Shown: positions 9,013-16,888 of the stretch, piece by piece
How positions within the stretch are numbered: position 1 is the stretch's first letter
Layout: every line of letters begins with the position of its first letter
Origin: Pedobacter caeni
GTDB taxonomy: Bacteria; Bacteroidota; Bacteroidia; Sphingobacteriales; Sphingobacteriaceae
Direction: 5' to 3'
Length of the DNA: 64,000 nt
Assembly: GCF_900129215.1 (NCBI RefSeq)
Contig: NZ_FQUQ01000001.1
Coordinates: 1 to 64,000 of the forward strand
The notes under the pieces: model-generated
What the model was told of the DNA's origin: nothing
The model's database searches: none
Seen by the model: only the letters and a program-made list of their open reading frames with translations
Program-made: the position numbers and the translations under genes

Positions 9013-10518
9013 ATGACTCGTAAGAATAGTAATTCGGAAAAAACTGCGGATGTTGTATTGATTGGAGCAGGGATAATGAGCGCAACACTAGGGATGTTAC
9101 TCAAAGAATTGCAGCCGGATATCACCATAGAAATTTTTGAAAGACTGGATGTTGCTGCTGCGGAAAGTTCCGATGCCTGGAACAACGCCGGAACAGGGCA
9201 TTCTGCTTTTTGTGAATTAAACTATACTCCACAAAAGGAGGATGGCTCAGTAGAGACCGCAAAAGCAGTAGCTATTGCAGAATCTTTTGAAGTATCCAAG
9301 CAGTTTTGGTCTTTCCTGGTTGAAAATAACCTCGTAGGATCTCCCGAAACATTTATTAAAAGCATTCCTCATATCAGCTTTGTCTGGGGGGAGAAAAATG
9401 TGGAATTTTTGAAGGAACGCTATGCCAGACTTCAGGAAAGTCTGCTTTTCCAGGGAATGACCTATTCTGAAGATCCTGAACAACTGAAAAAGTGGATGCC
9501 ATTGGTGATGGATCAGCGTGATCCTGCCGAAAAGGTAGCGGCGACAAGAATGACGCTTGGAACGGACGTGAATTTTGGCGCATTAACCAGAATGATGTTC
9601 AACCACCTTCAGAAAAAAGAAAATGTAAACATGCATTTTCATCATGAAGTTAAAAAACTAAAACAAAAGAACGGTCTGTGGGAAGTAAAGGTGAAGAACG
9701 AGGCGACCGGAGATAAAAGAGTGGTTAAAGCCAAATTTGTATTTATCGGAGCTGGTGGCGGATCTCTTCCATTGTTGGAGAAATCTGACATCCCTGAAGG
9801 TAAAGGTTTTGGTGGTTTCCCGGTAAGCGGACAATGGTTGAAATGTATCAACCCTGATGTCATCGCACACCACGACGCTAAAGTATATGGTAAAGCCTCG
9901 GTTGGTGCGCCACCGATGTCTGTTCCACATTTGGATACGAGAATGATCGATGGCAAAAGAGCTTTGCTCTTCGGTCCTTATGCAGGTTTCTCAACCCGTT
10001 TCTTAAAACATGGTTCTTTGCTGGATCTTCCGCTATCTATTAAAGTAAACAATATCCGCCCGATGATCTCTGCCGGATTGGATAATCTTCCACTGACAAA
10101 ATACCTGATCAATCAGGTGCGCCAGTCTCCGGAAGATAGGATGGAAGCTTTGAGAGAATACCTTCCAACCGCAAAAATGGAAGATTGGGAACTGGAAACA
10201 GCTGGTCAGCGTGTTCAGGTGATCAAGAAAGATGAAGAGCATGGTGGAATTCTGGAATTTGGAACAGAGATGGTAACTGCTGCTGATGGATCTATTGCTG
10301 CGCTATTGGGTGCTTCTCCTGGTGCTTCTACTGCGGTATCAATTATGGTTACCCTAATGGAACGTTGCTTTGGCGAACAATCGAAAAGCCCGGAATGGCA
10401 GGCTAAACTGAAACAAATGATTCCTTCTTACGGACAATTGCTGAGTAATAATGTAAAGCTGACGGAAGAAATCAGAACAAATACTACAGCGACTTTAAAT
10501 TTGCTGACTGCAGATTAA
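9013..10518 (+). CDS. mqo: Malate:quinone oxidoreductase
   Basis: 501 residues, the normal length for Mqo. The N-terminal FAD-binding Rossmann motif is VVLIGAGIMSATLG, followed by family motifs WNNAGTGHSAFCELNYTP and GAGGGSLPLLE. The enzyme oxidises malate to oxaloacetate and passes electrons to the quinone pool as a peripheral membrane protein, replacing or complementing NAD-linked malate dehydrogenase in the TCA cycle. It is monocistronic, with its own -7 box and a strong terminator 24 bases after the stop. Confidence 0.97.
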   Translation: MTRKNSNSEKTADVVLIGAGIMSATLGMLLKELQPDITIEIFERLDVAAAESSDAWNNAGTGHSAFCELNYTPQKEDGSVETAKAVAIAESFEVSKQFWSFLVENNLVGSPETFIKSIPHISFVWGEKNVEFLKERYARLQESLLFQGMTYSEDPEQLKKWMPLVMDQRDPAEKVAATRMTLGTDVNFGALTRMMFNHLQKKENVNMHFHHEVKKLKQKNGLWEVKVKNEATGDKRVVKAKFVFIGAGGGSLPLLEKSDIPEGKGFGGFPVSGQWLKCINPDVIAHHDAKVYGKASVGAPPMSVPHLDTRMIDGKRALLFGPYAGFSTRFLKHGSLLDLPLSIKVNNIRPMISAGLDNLPLTKYLINQVRQSPEDRMEALREYLPTAKMEDWELETAGQRVQVIKKDEEHGGILEFGTEMVTAADGSIAALLGASPGASTAVSIMVTLMERCFGEQSKSPEWQAKLKQMIPSYGQLLSNNVKLTEEIRTNTTATLNLLTAD

Positions 10519-10542
10519 GGAACAATTCAGCTTAATATATAA

Positions 10543-10576
10543 AAAGGGCCATTGGTTTTCACACTAATGGCCCTTT
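10543..10576 (+). terminator. Rho-independent terminator after mqo
   Basis: Perfect 11-bp stem AAAGGGCCATT/AATGGCCCTTT with a 12-base loop, ending in a short T-run. The A-rich 5' side means it may act in both directions. Confidence 0.85.
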
Positions 10577-10765
10577 GTTGTATAAAAGTTTTGGATAATT
10601 CTATTGAACATTAAAAGCCCAGGGGTTATTATCATCAAACTTTTTTTTAATAGTTTCCTGTTAAATAATTCTCATATTAGAGTGTGGTTTGTGTTGATGT
10701 TTTGTTCCTGTCCGAAATCGCAAATATTTTAAAGTTGTCAGTAATATTGAAAAACCAGAAATTAA

Positions 10766-11353
10766 ATGTTTAAAAATTTATTTAAAAAAAAGTTATCACC
10801 TGCTGAACAATATTTAAACCATTTGAATGGAATTTTTAAGAAAAAGCCCCTTCTATTCAAAGAGGATAGTTTAGATAGCTTACTTCCCGGTGTATCAACA
10901 ATTGTATACGAAAATATTCCCAGGAAAGGAATGATCACCTCATTTACTTATGGACTTTCTTTGGGAAACCATCCTGACTGGAAAAATGGCAGACCTGAAA
11001 TTACTTTAACTGTTAAATCAGATAGTTTTGCCTGGGGACGGGTTTCAGGTTATTTAGCAAATTGGCTAAGAGGTAAATGTCCATTTTCTTATGGTAATCC
11101 TATTGATTTTCAAGAAAAGATTTCTGATGATTCAGAAATGGACGGATTTTTAGTGTTTGCCCCATCAATTTTCAAGAATAAAAGCGATTATCAAGATATT
11201 GATATTGGTGCTGAATACAAGATTTATATTAAAGGAATTTACCCTATATATTCTTCAGAAATTGAAGTAATATCTAAATTGGAATTGGAAAATTTCTGGA
11301 AACATCCAAATTTTGAATTGTATAATGTAAATAGAAAGCGAATAACAGAATAA
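10766..11353 (+). CDS. Suppressor-of-fused (SUFU) domain protein
   Basis: 195 residues. The central part matches the SUFU domain: ITSFTYGLSLGNHPDWK, GRPEITLTVKS, LRGKCPFSYG and FLVFAPSIF. Bacterial SUFU proteins are soluble; many act as immunity proteins in polymorphic toxin systems (established for the family), but no toxin gene is adjacent here, so immunity is inference. The DNA is clearly AT-richer than the flanking mqo and alcohol dehydrogenase genes, as expected of a transferred accessory gene. It is followed 48 bp later by a small membrane protein gene with similar composition. Confidence 0.8.
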   Translation: MFKNLFKKKLSPAEQYLNHLNGIFKKKPLLFKEDSLDSLLPGVSTIVYENIPRKGMITSFTYGLSLGNHPDWKNGRPEITLTVKSDSFAWGRVSGYLANWLRGKCPFSYGNPIDFQEKISDDSEMDGFLVFAPSIFKNKSDYQDIDIGAEYKIYIKGIYPIYSSEIEVISKLELENFWKHPNFELYNVNRKRITE

Positions 11354-11401
11354 AACACGATTAGTGACATCAAAGACTGACGATCATAACAAGACTGAAA
11401 G

Positions 11402-11908
11402 ATGACAAGCAAGCAACGTCTTAAATTTCGACAAAGCTATGAAAACAATATTTCCACCAAACTAGAAATTGATAAAGAGCAATTTTATCGGGACTATTAT
11501 GAAACCAAACAACCTTTAATTTTAAGTATTTTCGGTATACTAATGTTTTTATATGGGCTTTATATTCTTTTTGAAATAAATACCATCTATGGGATTTTAA
11601 TAATATTGATCAGTTTGTTTCCTGTTTATCGAGGATTTAAAAGAAATAAAATAGTTTTTAGAATTTCCAAAAAAGGAATCTGGACCGCTGAATTTGGATT
11701 TATTTATTTTCGCCACATTGATCGTTTTGAATTTCAACTTCACACAGGGAAATTCAGTTCGGAACGTATAAAAATCTACATGAAAAATTATAAGGCATAT
11801 CATATGGAGATGCCTTTTTTAGAACAGCATATTTCTCATATTGATAATTGTTCAGAACTGAAAACTTTAATTACTAAAGATCTACAATCTCAAAAAATGA
11901 ATGGCTAA
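11402..11908 (+). CDS. Small two-helix membrane protein of unknown function
   Basis: 168 residues. A polar N-terminus (about 40 residues) precedes two adjacent membrane helices (roughly residues 40-80, ILSIFGILMFLYGLYILF and YGILIILISLFPVY), then a cytoplasmic tail of about 85 residues with beta-strand character resembling PH-like membrane proteins. I do not recognise the family. AT-rich composition and closeness to the SUFU gene suggest both arrived together, possibly as orphan immunity genes. Confidence 0.65.
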   Translation: MTSKQRLKFRQSYENNISTKLEIDKEQFYRDYYETKQPLILSIFGILMFLYGLYILFEINTIYGILIILISLFPVYRGFKRNKIVFRISKKGIWTAEFGFIYFRHIDRFEFQLHTGKFSSERIKIYMKNYKAYHMEMPFLEQHISHIDNCSELKTLITKDLQSQKMNG

Positions 11909-11985
11909 AAAACTACCGCGAACAAATTAGGGTGTTTTTTATTCATGTATGGAATAAGTAGAATAAAGAAGCAGCAGGATTGGCT

Positions 11986-12108
11986 ATGGTAGATTACTCG
12001 GATGTGATGATGAACCGTGTTGTAGCAGTTAAAGGTTATACCAGCAGTGTGACTTTGGGTGTAGAAGCAGTTAAAGAGTTGATGAAGGCTCCGACTAAAA
12101 AATACTGA
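11986..12108 (+). pseudogene. Unidentified 3' gene remnant of 40 codons
   Basis: An open frame with convincing codon character encodes 40 residues, beginning MVDYSDVMMN and ending ELMKAPTKKY, closed by TGA. The frame continues upstream only to a TAG at 11959. Base composition is like the host genes rather than the AT-rich genes before it. It looks like the C-terminal end of a gene whose front was replaced by the SUFU insert. A genuine small protein cannot be excluded. I do not recognise the family. Confidence 0.4.
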
Positions 12109-12182
12109 AAACATTTTTCCTATTTTAGTTATTATATATTTCTAATTGACTTGACCATACATCCCAATTAACCATAAAAAAT

Positions 12183-13229
12183 ATGACTCTAGTAAAAGCT
12201 TATGCCGCACAGAAGGCAGATAAACCACTTGAACCTTATCAATTAACGCGTCGCGAACCAGGAGCCGACGATGTAGAAATTAAAATCCTGTATTGCGGAG
12301 TATGTCATTCAGACATTCATACCGCAAGAAATGAATGGGGAGGGACGATGTATCCGGTTGTACCCGGCCATGAGGTTGTTGGAAAAGTGAGCCGTGTAGG
12401 CGCAAATGTGAGTCGTTTTAAAGTGGGGGACACGGTAGGGGTAGGCTGCTTTGTCGATTCATGTGGACATTGTGGGAACTGTAAAGACCATCAGGAACAA
12501 TATTGTGAAAATGGCCATTCTCAAACCTATAACTCTTTTGAGCAGGACAAGAAAACAATTACCTATGGCGGATACTCCACGCATATCGTAGTGACACAAG
12601 ACTTTGTGCTGAATGTTTCTGATAAGCTGCCTTTAGAAAAGGTTGCTCCGCTGTTGTGTGCCGGTATTACCACATACTCACCGTTAAAATATTGGGGAGT
12701 AAAAAAAGGAGATAAACTTGCCGTTGTTGGATTGGGTGGCTTAGGGCATATGGCGGTTAAAATCGCTGCTTCAATGGGTGCTGAGGTAACCATGCTGAGC
12801 CGTTCTCCAGGTAAAGCCAAAGATGCAGCAGAACTGGGCGCCCATCATTTTGCACTGACTACAGAAAAGGAAACGATGCAAGGCCTGGCCAATACTTTTG
12901 ATTTTATCATCGATACGGTATCGGCAGAGCATGATTATAACGAATACCTCGCTTTACTGAACACCAATGGGGTAATGGTTTTGCTGGGTGTTCCACCAAC
13001 ACCATCCGACGTATCGGCTTTTCATTTGATTATGGGACGCAGGAGCCTTGTTGGTTCATTGGTAGGAGGGATTAAAGAAACTCAGGAAATGCTGGATTAT
13101 TGTGCTGAACATAACATCACTTCAGATGTGGAAATGATCCGCATGGACCAGATCAATGAAGCATATGAAAGAACCTTAAAAGGAGATGTTCACTACCGTT
13201 TTGTGATTGATATGGCTTCCATAGATTAA
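12183..13229 (+). CDS. Zinc-dependent NAD(P) alcohol dehydrogenase (YahK/CAD type)
   Basis: 348 residues, full length for medium-chain dehydrogenases. Catalytic zinc ligands are Cys41 (GVCHSD), His63 (GHE) and Cys159; structural zinc ligands are Cys94, Cys97, Cys100 and Cys108 (CGHCGNC and YC). The cofactor fold is GLGGLGHMAVKIA. The pattern is that of YahK/cinnamyl-alcohol-type enzymes, which reduce a broad range of aldehydes, usually with NADPH. The physiological substrate is unknown. It runs in the same direction as the lipoprotein gene 21 bp later and may be co-transcribed with it. Confidence 0.9.
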   Translation: MTLVKAYAAQKADKPLEPYQLTRREPGADDVEIKILYCGVCHSDIHTARNEWGGTMYPVVPGHEVVGKVSRVGANVSRFKVGDTVGVGCFVDSCGHCGNCKDHQEQYCENGHSQTYNSFEQDKKTITYGGYSTHIVVTQDFVLNVSDKLPLEKVAPLLCAGITTYSPLKYWGVKKGDKLAVVGLGGLGHMAVKIAASMGAEVTMLSRSPGKAKDAAELGAHHFALTTEKETMQGLANTFDFIIDTVSAEHDYNEYLALLNTNGVMVLLGVPPTPSDVSAFHLIMGRRSLVGSLVGGIKETQEMLDYCAEHNITSDVEMIRMDQINEAYERTLKGDVHYRFVIDMASID

Positions 13230-13250
13230 TTAGAAACACATCCGGTTTTA

Positions 13251-14288
13251 ATGAAAATATCTTTTAAAATAGTATTTCTGGCTTTGGCAATTGCACTCTG
13301 TTCCTGTAAGAGACAGGAACAGAGTGCAGATGCTGAGCAGACTGACTTGTTCGTTCCAGCGGGTTTCACTGCCCTCGATCAAATTGTTGCTGAAATTGCC
13401 ACAGACGGTGAAGTTCAAAGTGCTTTTATAGGCGAAAACCGTGTAACGCCGAGGCAATGGAAGAGGTACGAAAAGCTTCATGAAATGGCTACAACCGCAC
13501 AATTGCTGACTTTTATGAACCACAAAAGTGCCGCAGTTCGCTGTTATTCATTTCTCGCATTGGCAGATAAAAATGCTGATCTTGCATTTCCGGTTTTAAT
13601 GAATCATTTGAAGGATACTTCCGCTGTTACCACAATGGATGGCTGTATTCAAATGACGAGGCCTGTTGCAGACTATTTAATAGATGAAGTAAGCCTCGAT
13701 CACCTTTATCCTACACACAGTAGGTTTAGTAAACAACAGTTGGATGCGATAGACCGTGTTCTTATTCTGGACAAATCGATGAAGTCTCATGTGAAAAACG
13801 CAGCGATAAGCCGATTAGAAAACACCGTTGAACACTATAGTCTAATCAGAAAACTGGTCGAAAACGAGCAGAACGGATTCGCTTTGGTACAGTTGGCTAA
13901 ATATAAAAATCAAAATGACAGGAACTTAATTTCGACCTTCTTTGCACAGGATACGACTAAGTTTCATGCCTTAGCTGCGGTAACAGAATTTTCGGATAAT
14001 TTCTTTTACCCATATGTGAAAAAGGTATTTGAAGATGGCGAAAAAAATGATAACTATAGTTTTCCAAACTGGAAAGCCTGCTTTCTGGCATTGGCTAAAT
14101 ATCCAAATCAGGAGACATTAAACCTTTTTGAAAACATATTAAACCGAAAGGATAAATTCCGGAACAAAATACTGGATAAATACTTACTGCTTGCCATTAC
14201 TAAATATCCTGATCAGCAATATCAACCATTAAAAAGGAAGATAAAGCTGGATAAGGAGGATATGGATGAGATTCAGGAAGAACTATAA
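13251..14288 (+). CDS. Lipoprotein with HEAT-like helical repeats
   Basis: 345 residues. The N-terminus is a lipoprotein signal: Lys-containing start, hydrophobic core, lipobox ALCSC with the acylated Cys near residue 19. The rest is helical, with segments such as HKSAAVRCYSFLALADK that resemble HEAT-type repeats. No enzymatic motif is visible; a periplasmic scaffold role is plausible. The last 6 bases overlap the end of the convergent ABC permease gene. A perfect hairpin lies within the lipobox codons. Confidence 0.75.
   Translation: MKISFKIVFLALAIALCSCKRQEQSADAEQTDLFVPAGFTALDQIVAEIATDGEVQSAFIGENRVTPRQWKRYEKLHEMATTAQLLTFMNHKSAAVRCYSFLALADKNADLAFPVLMNHLKDTSAVTTMDGCIQMTRPVADYLIDEVSLDHLYPTHSRFSKQQLDAIDRVLILDKSMKSHVKNAAISRLENTVEHYSLIRKLVENEQNGFALVQLAKYKNQNDRNLISTFFAQDTTKFHALAAVTEFSDNFFYPYVKKVFEDGEKNDNYSFPNWKACFLALAKYPNQETLNLFENILNRKDKFRNKILDKYLLLAITKYPDQQYQPLKRKIKLDKEDMDEIQEEL
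13292..13328. repeat. Perfect 16-bp hairpin within the lipoprotein signal codons
   Basis: Left arm 13292-13307 (starts TGCACTCTG) and right arm 13313-13328 (ends CAGAGTGCA) are exact reverse complements with a 5-base loop. It lies 40 bases into the coding region, over and just after the lipobox codons. A stem this long could slow initiation or act as a protein-binding site. Confidence 0.85.
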
Positions 14289-15860
14289 GTTTCTCGTCTG
14301 ATAATTTCTTATCGCAAAGCTGCAAATCAATAAAGCCACATTGATCATCAGGATACTCAGTATGAAACCCTTGTAGTTTTCATGAGGCAGTGCACCAAGA
14401 TAATGCGCTACAGCCAGACCCTGAAAAGCAAGATAAGTAAGCGCAAAAAACAAGATTTCAAATAGCTTCTTGCTGCCGCTAACAATACCAAGAAAGGTGC
14501 TGAGCATCACAATCAGTAAACATCCATTTATGATCTGGATGGCAGCCATGTGGCCTGAAGTCAGGAATAAACGACAAATAACAGGCAAGGACAATACAAT
14601 AAGCAGACTGAAGCCTGCAATAATTTGTGCCGGTAGCATTCGCTGTAGCGGTTTGTACGAAGCATAAGTGAAATAATGAAGCCTGTTTGTTTTTTCCTTT
14701 GTCACGAGCTCTGATATTCTGCCCACCTGAAGGAAGAGCAATACCGGAAGTAAAAAGGTATAAGCAAAATGTAAAGGAACGAACAGGGTGGCTATCCATA
14801 AACCTATATTAAGAAACCATAACCATTTTGAATCTTTCCTGACCATCAGCAGTAATTCCGTTTTGATGAATGGAAAGATCCCATAAGCAGGGACTACTGC
14901 CGGAAGTGTAAATTTATCAAAACGGGTTCGGGCAGCGGTCGTTGCTTTCAAAAGACTTTCCTGGTCTTTTTCTTTTTTCTTTCTGACCGTTTGTTTAAAA
15001 TCAAAACGATGGAAGAAAGAGGAGGATAAATACACCAGGGAAAGGATCATGCCTATCCATAAAGCCCTGCTGAACAGGTAGAATCCAGTCCATGAAACAC
15101 CATTCCATTCAAACGTTTTATAATCTTTTTTTCCGAGGTGAATGGTATAGCCCAGGGATACGTTTTCTATGTTTTCATTAAACTGAGTATTCACTTTGTT
15201 TTTAACACTATTGACTACGGTTCTTATTCCAAAACCATCGGTGATGACCTCTATCGGATTGTTATTGTTGCTATTGACATTACTCATGATGCCACCAAAA
15301 AGAGCAATATAAAAGATGCAATGCAGTACAGTTTTTCGGCCTAAAAAGACTTCAGCCAGTATGGCAAGCCCGGAGACCAGAAACATTGCCGGAACCACCA
15401 TCAGGAAGTAAGGAAGCAGGAAGTCGCTGATATGAAATGGATAGCCATGACTTCGGATAAAAAACATGAGGATGCCCATTAAAAGCGCACAAGCTGAAAT
15501 CGTGAGCAGGACCAGCAGATTGCTCAGGAGCTTGCTCAACAGGTAGCCGAAATTTGAGATCTGAGTGGTTGCAATGATTAATCCAACCTCCGTTTCAATG
15601 TCTTTTTTGATCCCGCTATTCACAAGGAAAAAACCACATAGGGAGAGGACTAGTGTACTCATCATTGCCGATACATGTCCTACCCAGGCAGAGTTGTAAA
15701 CACCTCTGTAGCCATCTATAGTAAAAGTCGTATAGCTTGCATCCGGAGTAGGGACAAAGGAGTAAGCTGCATAAACGGTTACGGCAAGCGTAATGAGGAA
15801 GGCATAACTGCGGCTGCGTTGCAGGTAGTCTGCTTTAATAATGGGATATAGATAGTTCAA
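14283..15860 (-). CDS. ABC-2 type transporter permease
   Basis: 525 residues with about ten to twelve hydrophobic segments in two blocks, separated by a charged cytoplasmic stretch (KKKEKDQES near residue 295). The N-terminus starts in the cytoplasm and is followed by a large outside loop after helix 1 (about residues 30-60). It pairs with the ATPase gene immediately upstream (4-bp gap), so the two form an exporter. The substrate is unknown; similar pairs export antibiotics, sodium or copper-related substrates, and nothing here decides between these. Confidence 0.85.
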   Translation of the reverse strand: MNYLYPIIKADYLQRSRSYAFLITLAVTVYAAYSFVPTPDASYTTFTIDGYRGVYNSAWVGHVSAMMSTLVLSLCGFFLVNSGIKKDIETEVGLIIATTQISNFGYLLSKLLSNLLVLLTISACALLMGILMFFIRSHGYPFHISDFLLPYFLMVVPAMFLVSGLAILAEVFLGRKTVLHCIFYIALFGGIMSNVNSNNNNPIEVITDGFGIRTVVNSVKNKVNTQFNENIENVSLGYTIHLGKKDYKTFEWNGVSWTGFYLFSRALWIGMILSLVYLSSSFFHRFDFKQTVRKKKEKDQESLLKATTAARTRFDKFTLPAVVPAYGIFPFIKTELLLMVRKDSKWLWFLNIGLWIATLFVPLHFAYTFLLPVLLFLQVGRISELVTKEKTNRLHYFTYASYKPLQRMLPAQIIAGFSLLIVLSLPVICRLFLTSGHMAAIQIINGCLLIVMLSTFLGIVSGSKKLFEILFFALTYLAFQGLAVAHYLGALPHENYKGFILSILMINVALLICSFAIRNYQTRNL

Positions 15861-15864
15861 AATC

Positions 15865-16737
15865 TTAGTGCTGAGATTGCGTTAAAAATAAATAGACATC
15901 TTCCAGGCCGGCAGTTACTTTTTTTGCTCCGGGTTCGGCTTCAGAAGAGGAGGATATATAGCGTATTTGGATCTTTTCTACCTGTCTGCTGGTATTAATC
16001 ACAAGGTGTTTTGCTTTAAAAAGCTCCAGATCAGAATGAGCAATGCTGGTTTCAAAAACCCTGTTTTCAATTCTTCTGATCAGTTCTGAAGGTACGGCCT
16101 TATCAATTAAGGTTCCGTTCTTCATGATGGCCACATCGTCGGCAATGGTTTCAATATCGGATACAATATGAGAAGAAAGGATGACAATGGCATCACTGGC
16201 CATTTCAGAGATCAGCTCACGGAACCTGACCCTTTCTTCCGGATCAAGACCTACTGTAGGCTCATCAAAGATCAATACTTTGGGGTCATTGAGTAAGGTC
16301 TGGGCAATTCCGATCCGCTGCTTCATCCCTCCGGAATAACTGCCTATTGGTCGTTTTGCATCTGCGGTCAGGTTAACGCCATCGAGTAACATATCAATCC
16401 GTTTGCGTAGACCAGAGCCTCCAACGCCTTTCATAGCGGCAATATATTCCAGAAACTCATAAGCATTCAGGTTGGGATATACCCCGAAATCCTGAGGCAG
16501 ATAACCTAATGTTTTCCGGATGGTATCCGGTTTTTTCACAATATCTTCCCCATTTAGAAATACGGTTCCCCCGGTGGGTTTACTAATGGTGGCTATAATT
16601 TTCATCAGGGTGGATTTTCCGGCACCATTAGGGCCGAGTAATCCCAATATTCCTTTGTCTATCCGGATGGAAAAATCGGATAATCCTGTTTTCTGTTTGT
16701 TGTATTGTTTGGTTAGGTTTTTAATCTCTAAGGTCAT
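15865..16737 (-). CDS. ABC transporter ATP-binding protein
   Basis: 290 residues. Walker A is GPNGAGKS (35-42), the Q-loop is GYLPQDFG, the signature is YSGGMKQR, Walker B is VLIFDEPT and the switch His follows in ILSSHIVSD. A C-terminal domain of about 75 residues after the nucleotide-binding fold is typical of ATPases serving ABC-2 exporters (NatA/CcmA-like). It is the first gene of the two-gene exporter operon and diverges from the AsmA gene. Confidence 0.9.
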   Translation of the reverse strand: MTLEIKNLTKQYNKQKTGLSDFSIRIDKGILGLLGPNGAGKSTLMKIIATISKPTGGTVFLNGEDIVKKPDTIRKTLGYLPQDFGVYPNLNAYEFLEYIAAMKGVGGSGLRKRIDMLLDGVNLTADAKRPIGSYSGGMKQRIGIAQTLLNDPKVLIFDEPTVGLDPEERVRFRELISEMASDAIVILSSHIVSDIETIADDVAIMKNGTLIDKAVPSELIRRIENRVFETSIAHSDLELFKAKHLVINTSRQVEKIQIRYISSSSEAEPGAKKVTAGLEDVYLFLTQSQH

Positions 16738-16888
16738 GGTTTACGTAAGTATAACGCTGTGACGTGAAGAAAGGAAAGCAGGTTACAGGGTGTTGGATTT
16801 ATTAAGGCATATTTTTTGTATTATTGGTATTACTCCCTGTGTATAATGCCTGAAAACAATTTAATGCTCAAAAACGTTAGCTATTTAA

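Noticed and set aside
11905..12114. Minus-strand 69-codon frame over the remnant
   Set aside because: Rich in His/Ser/Phe, typical shadow of the plus-strand remnant, no family features.
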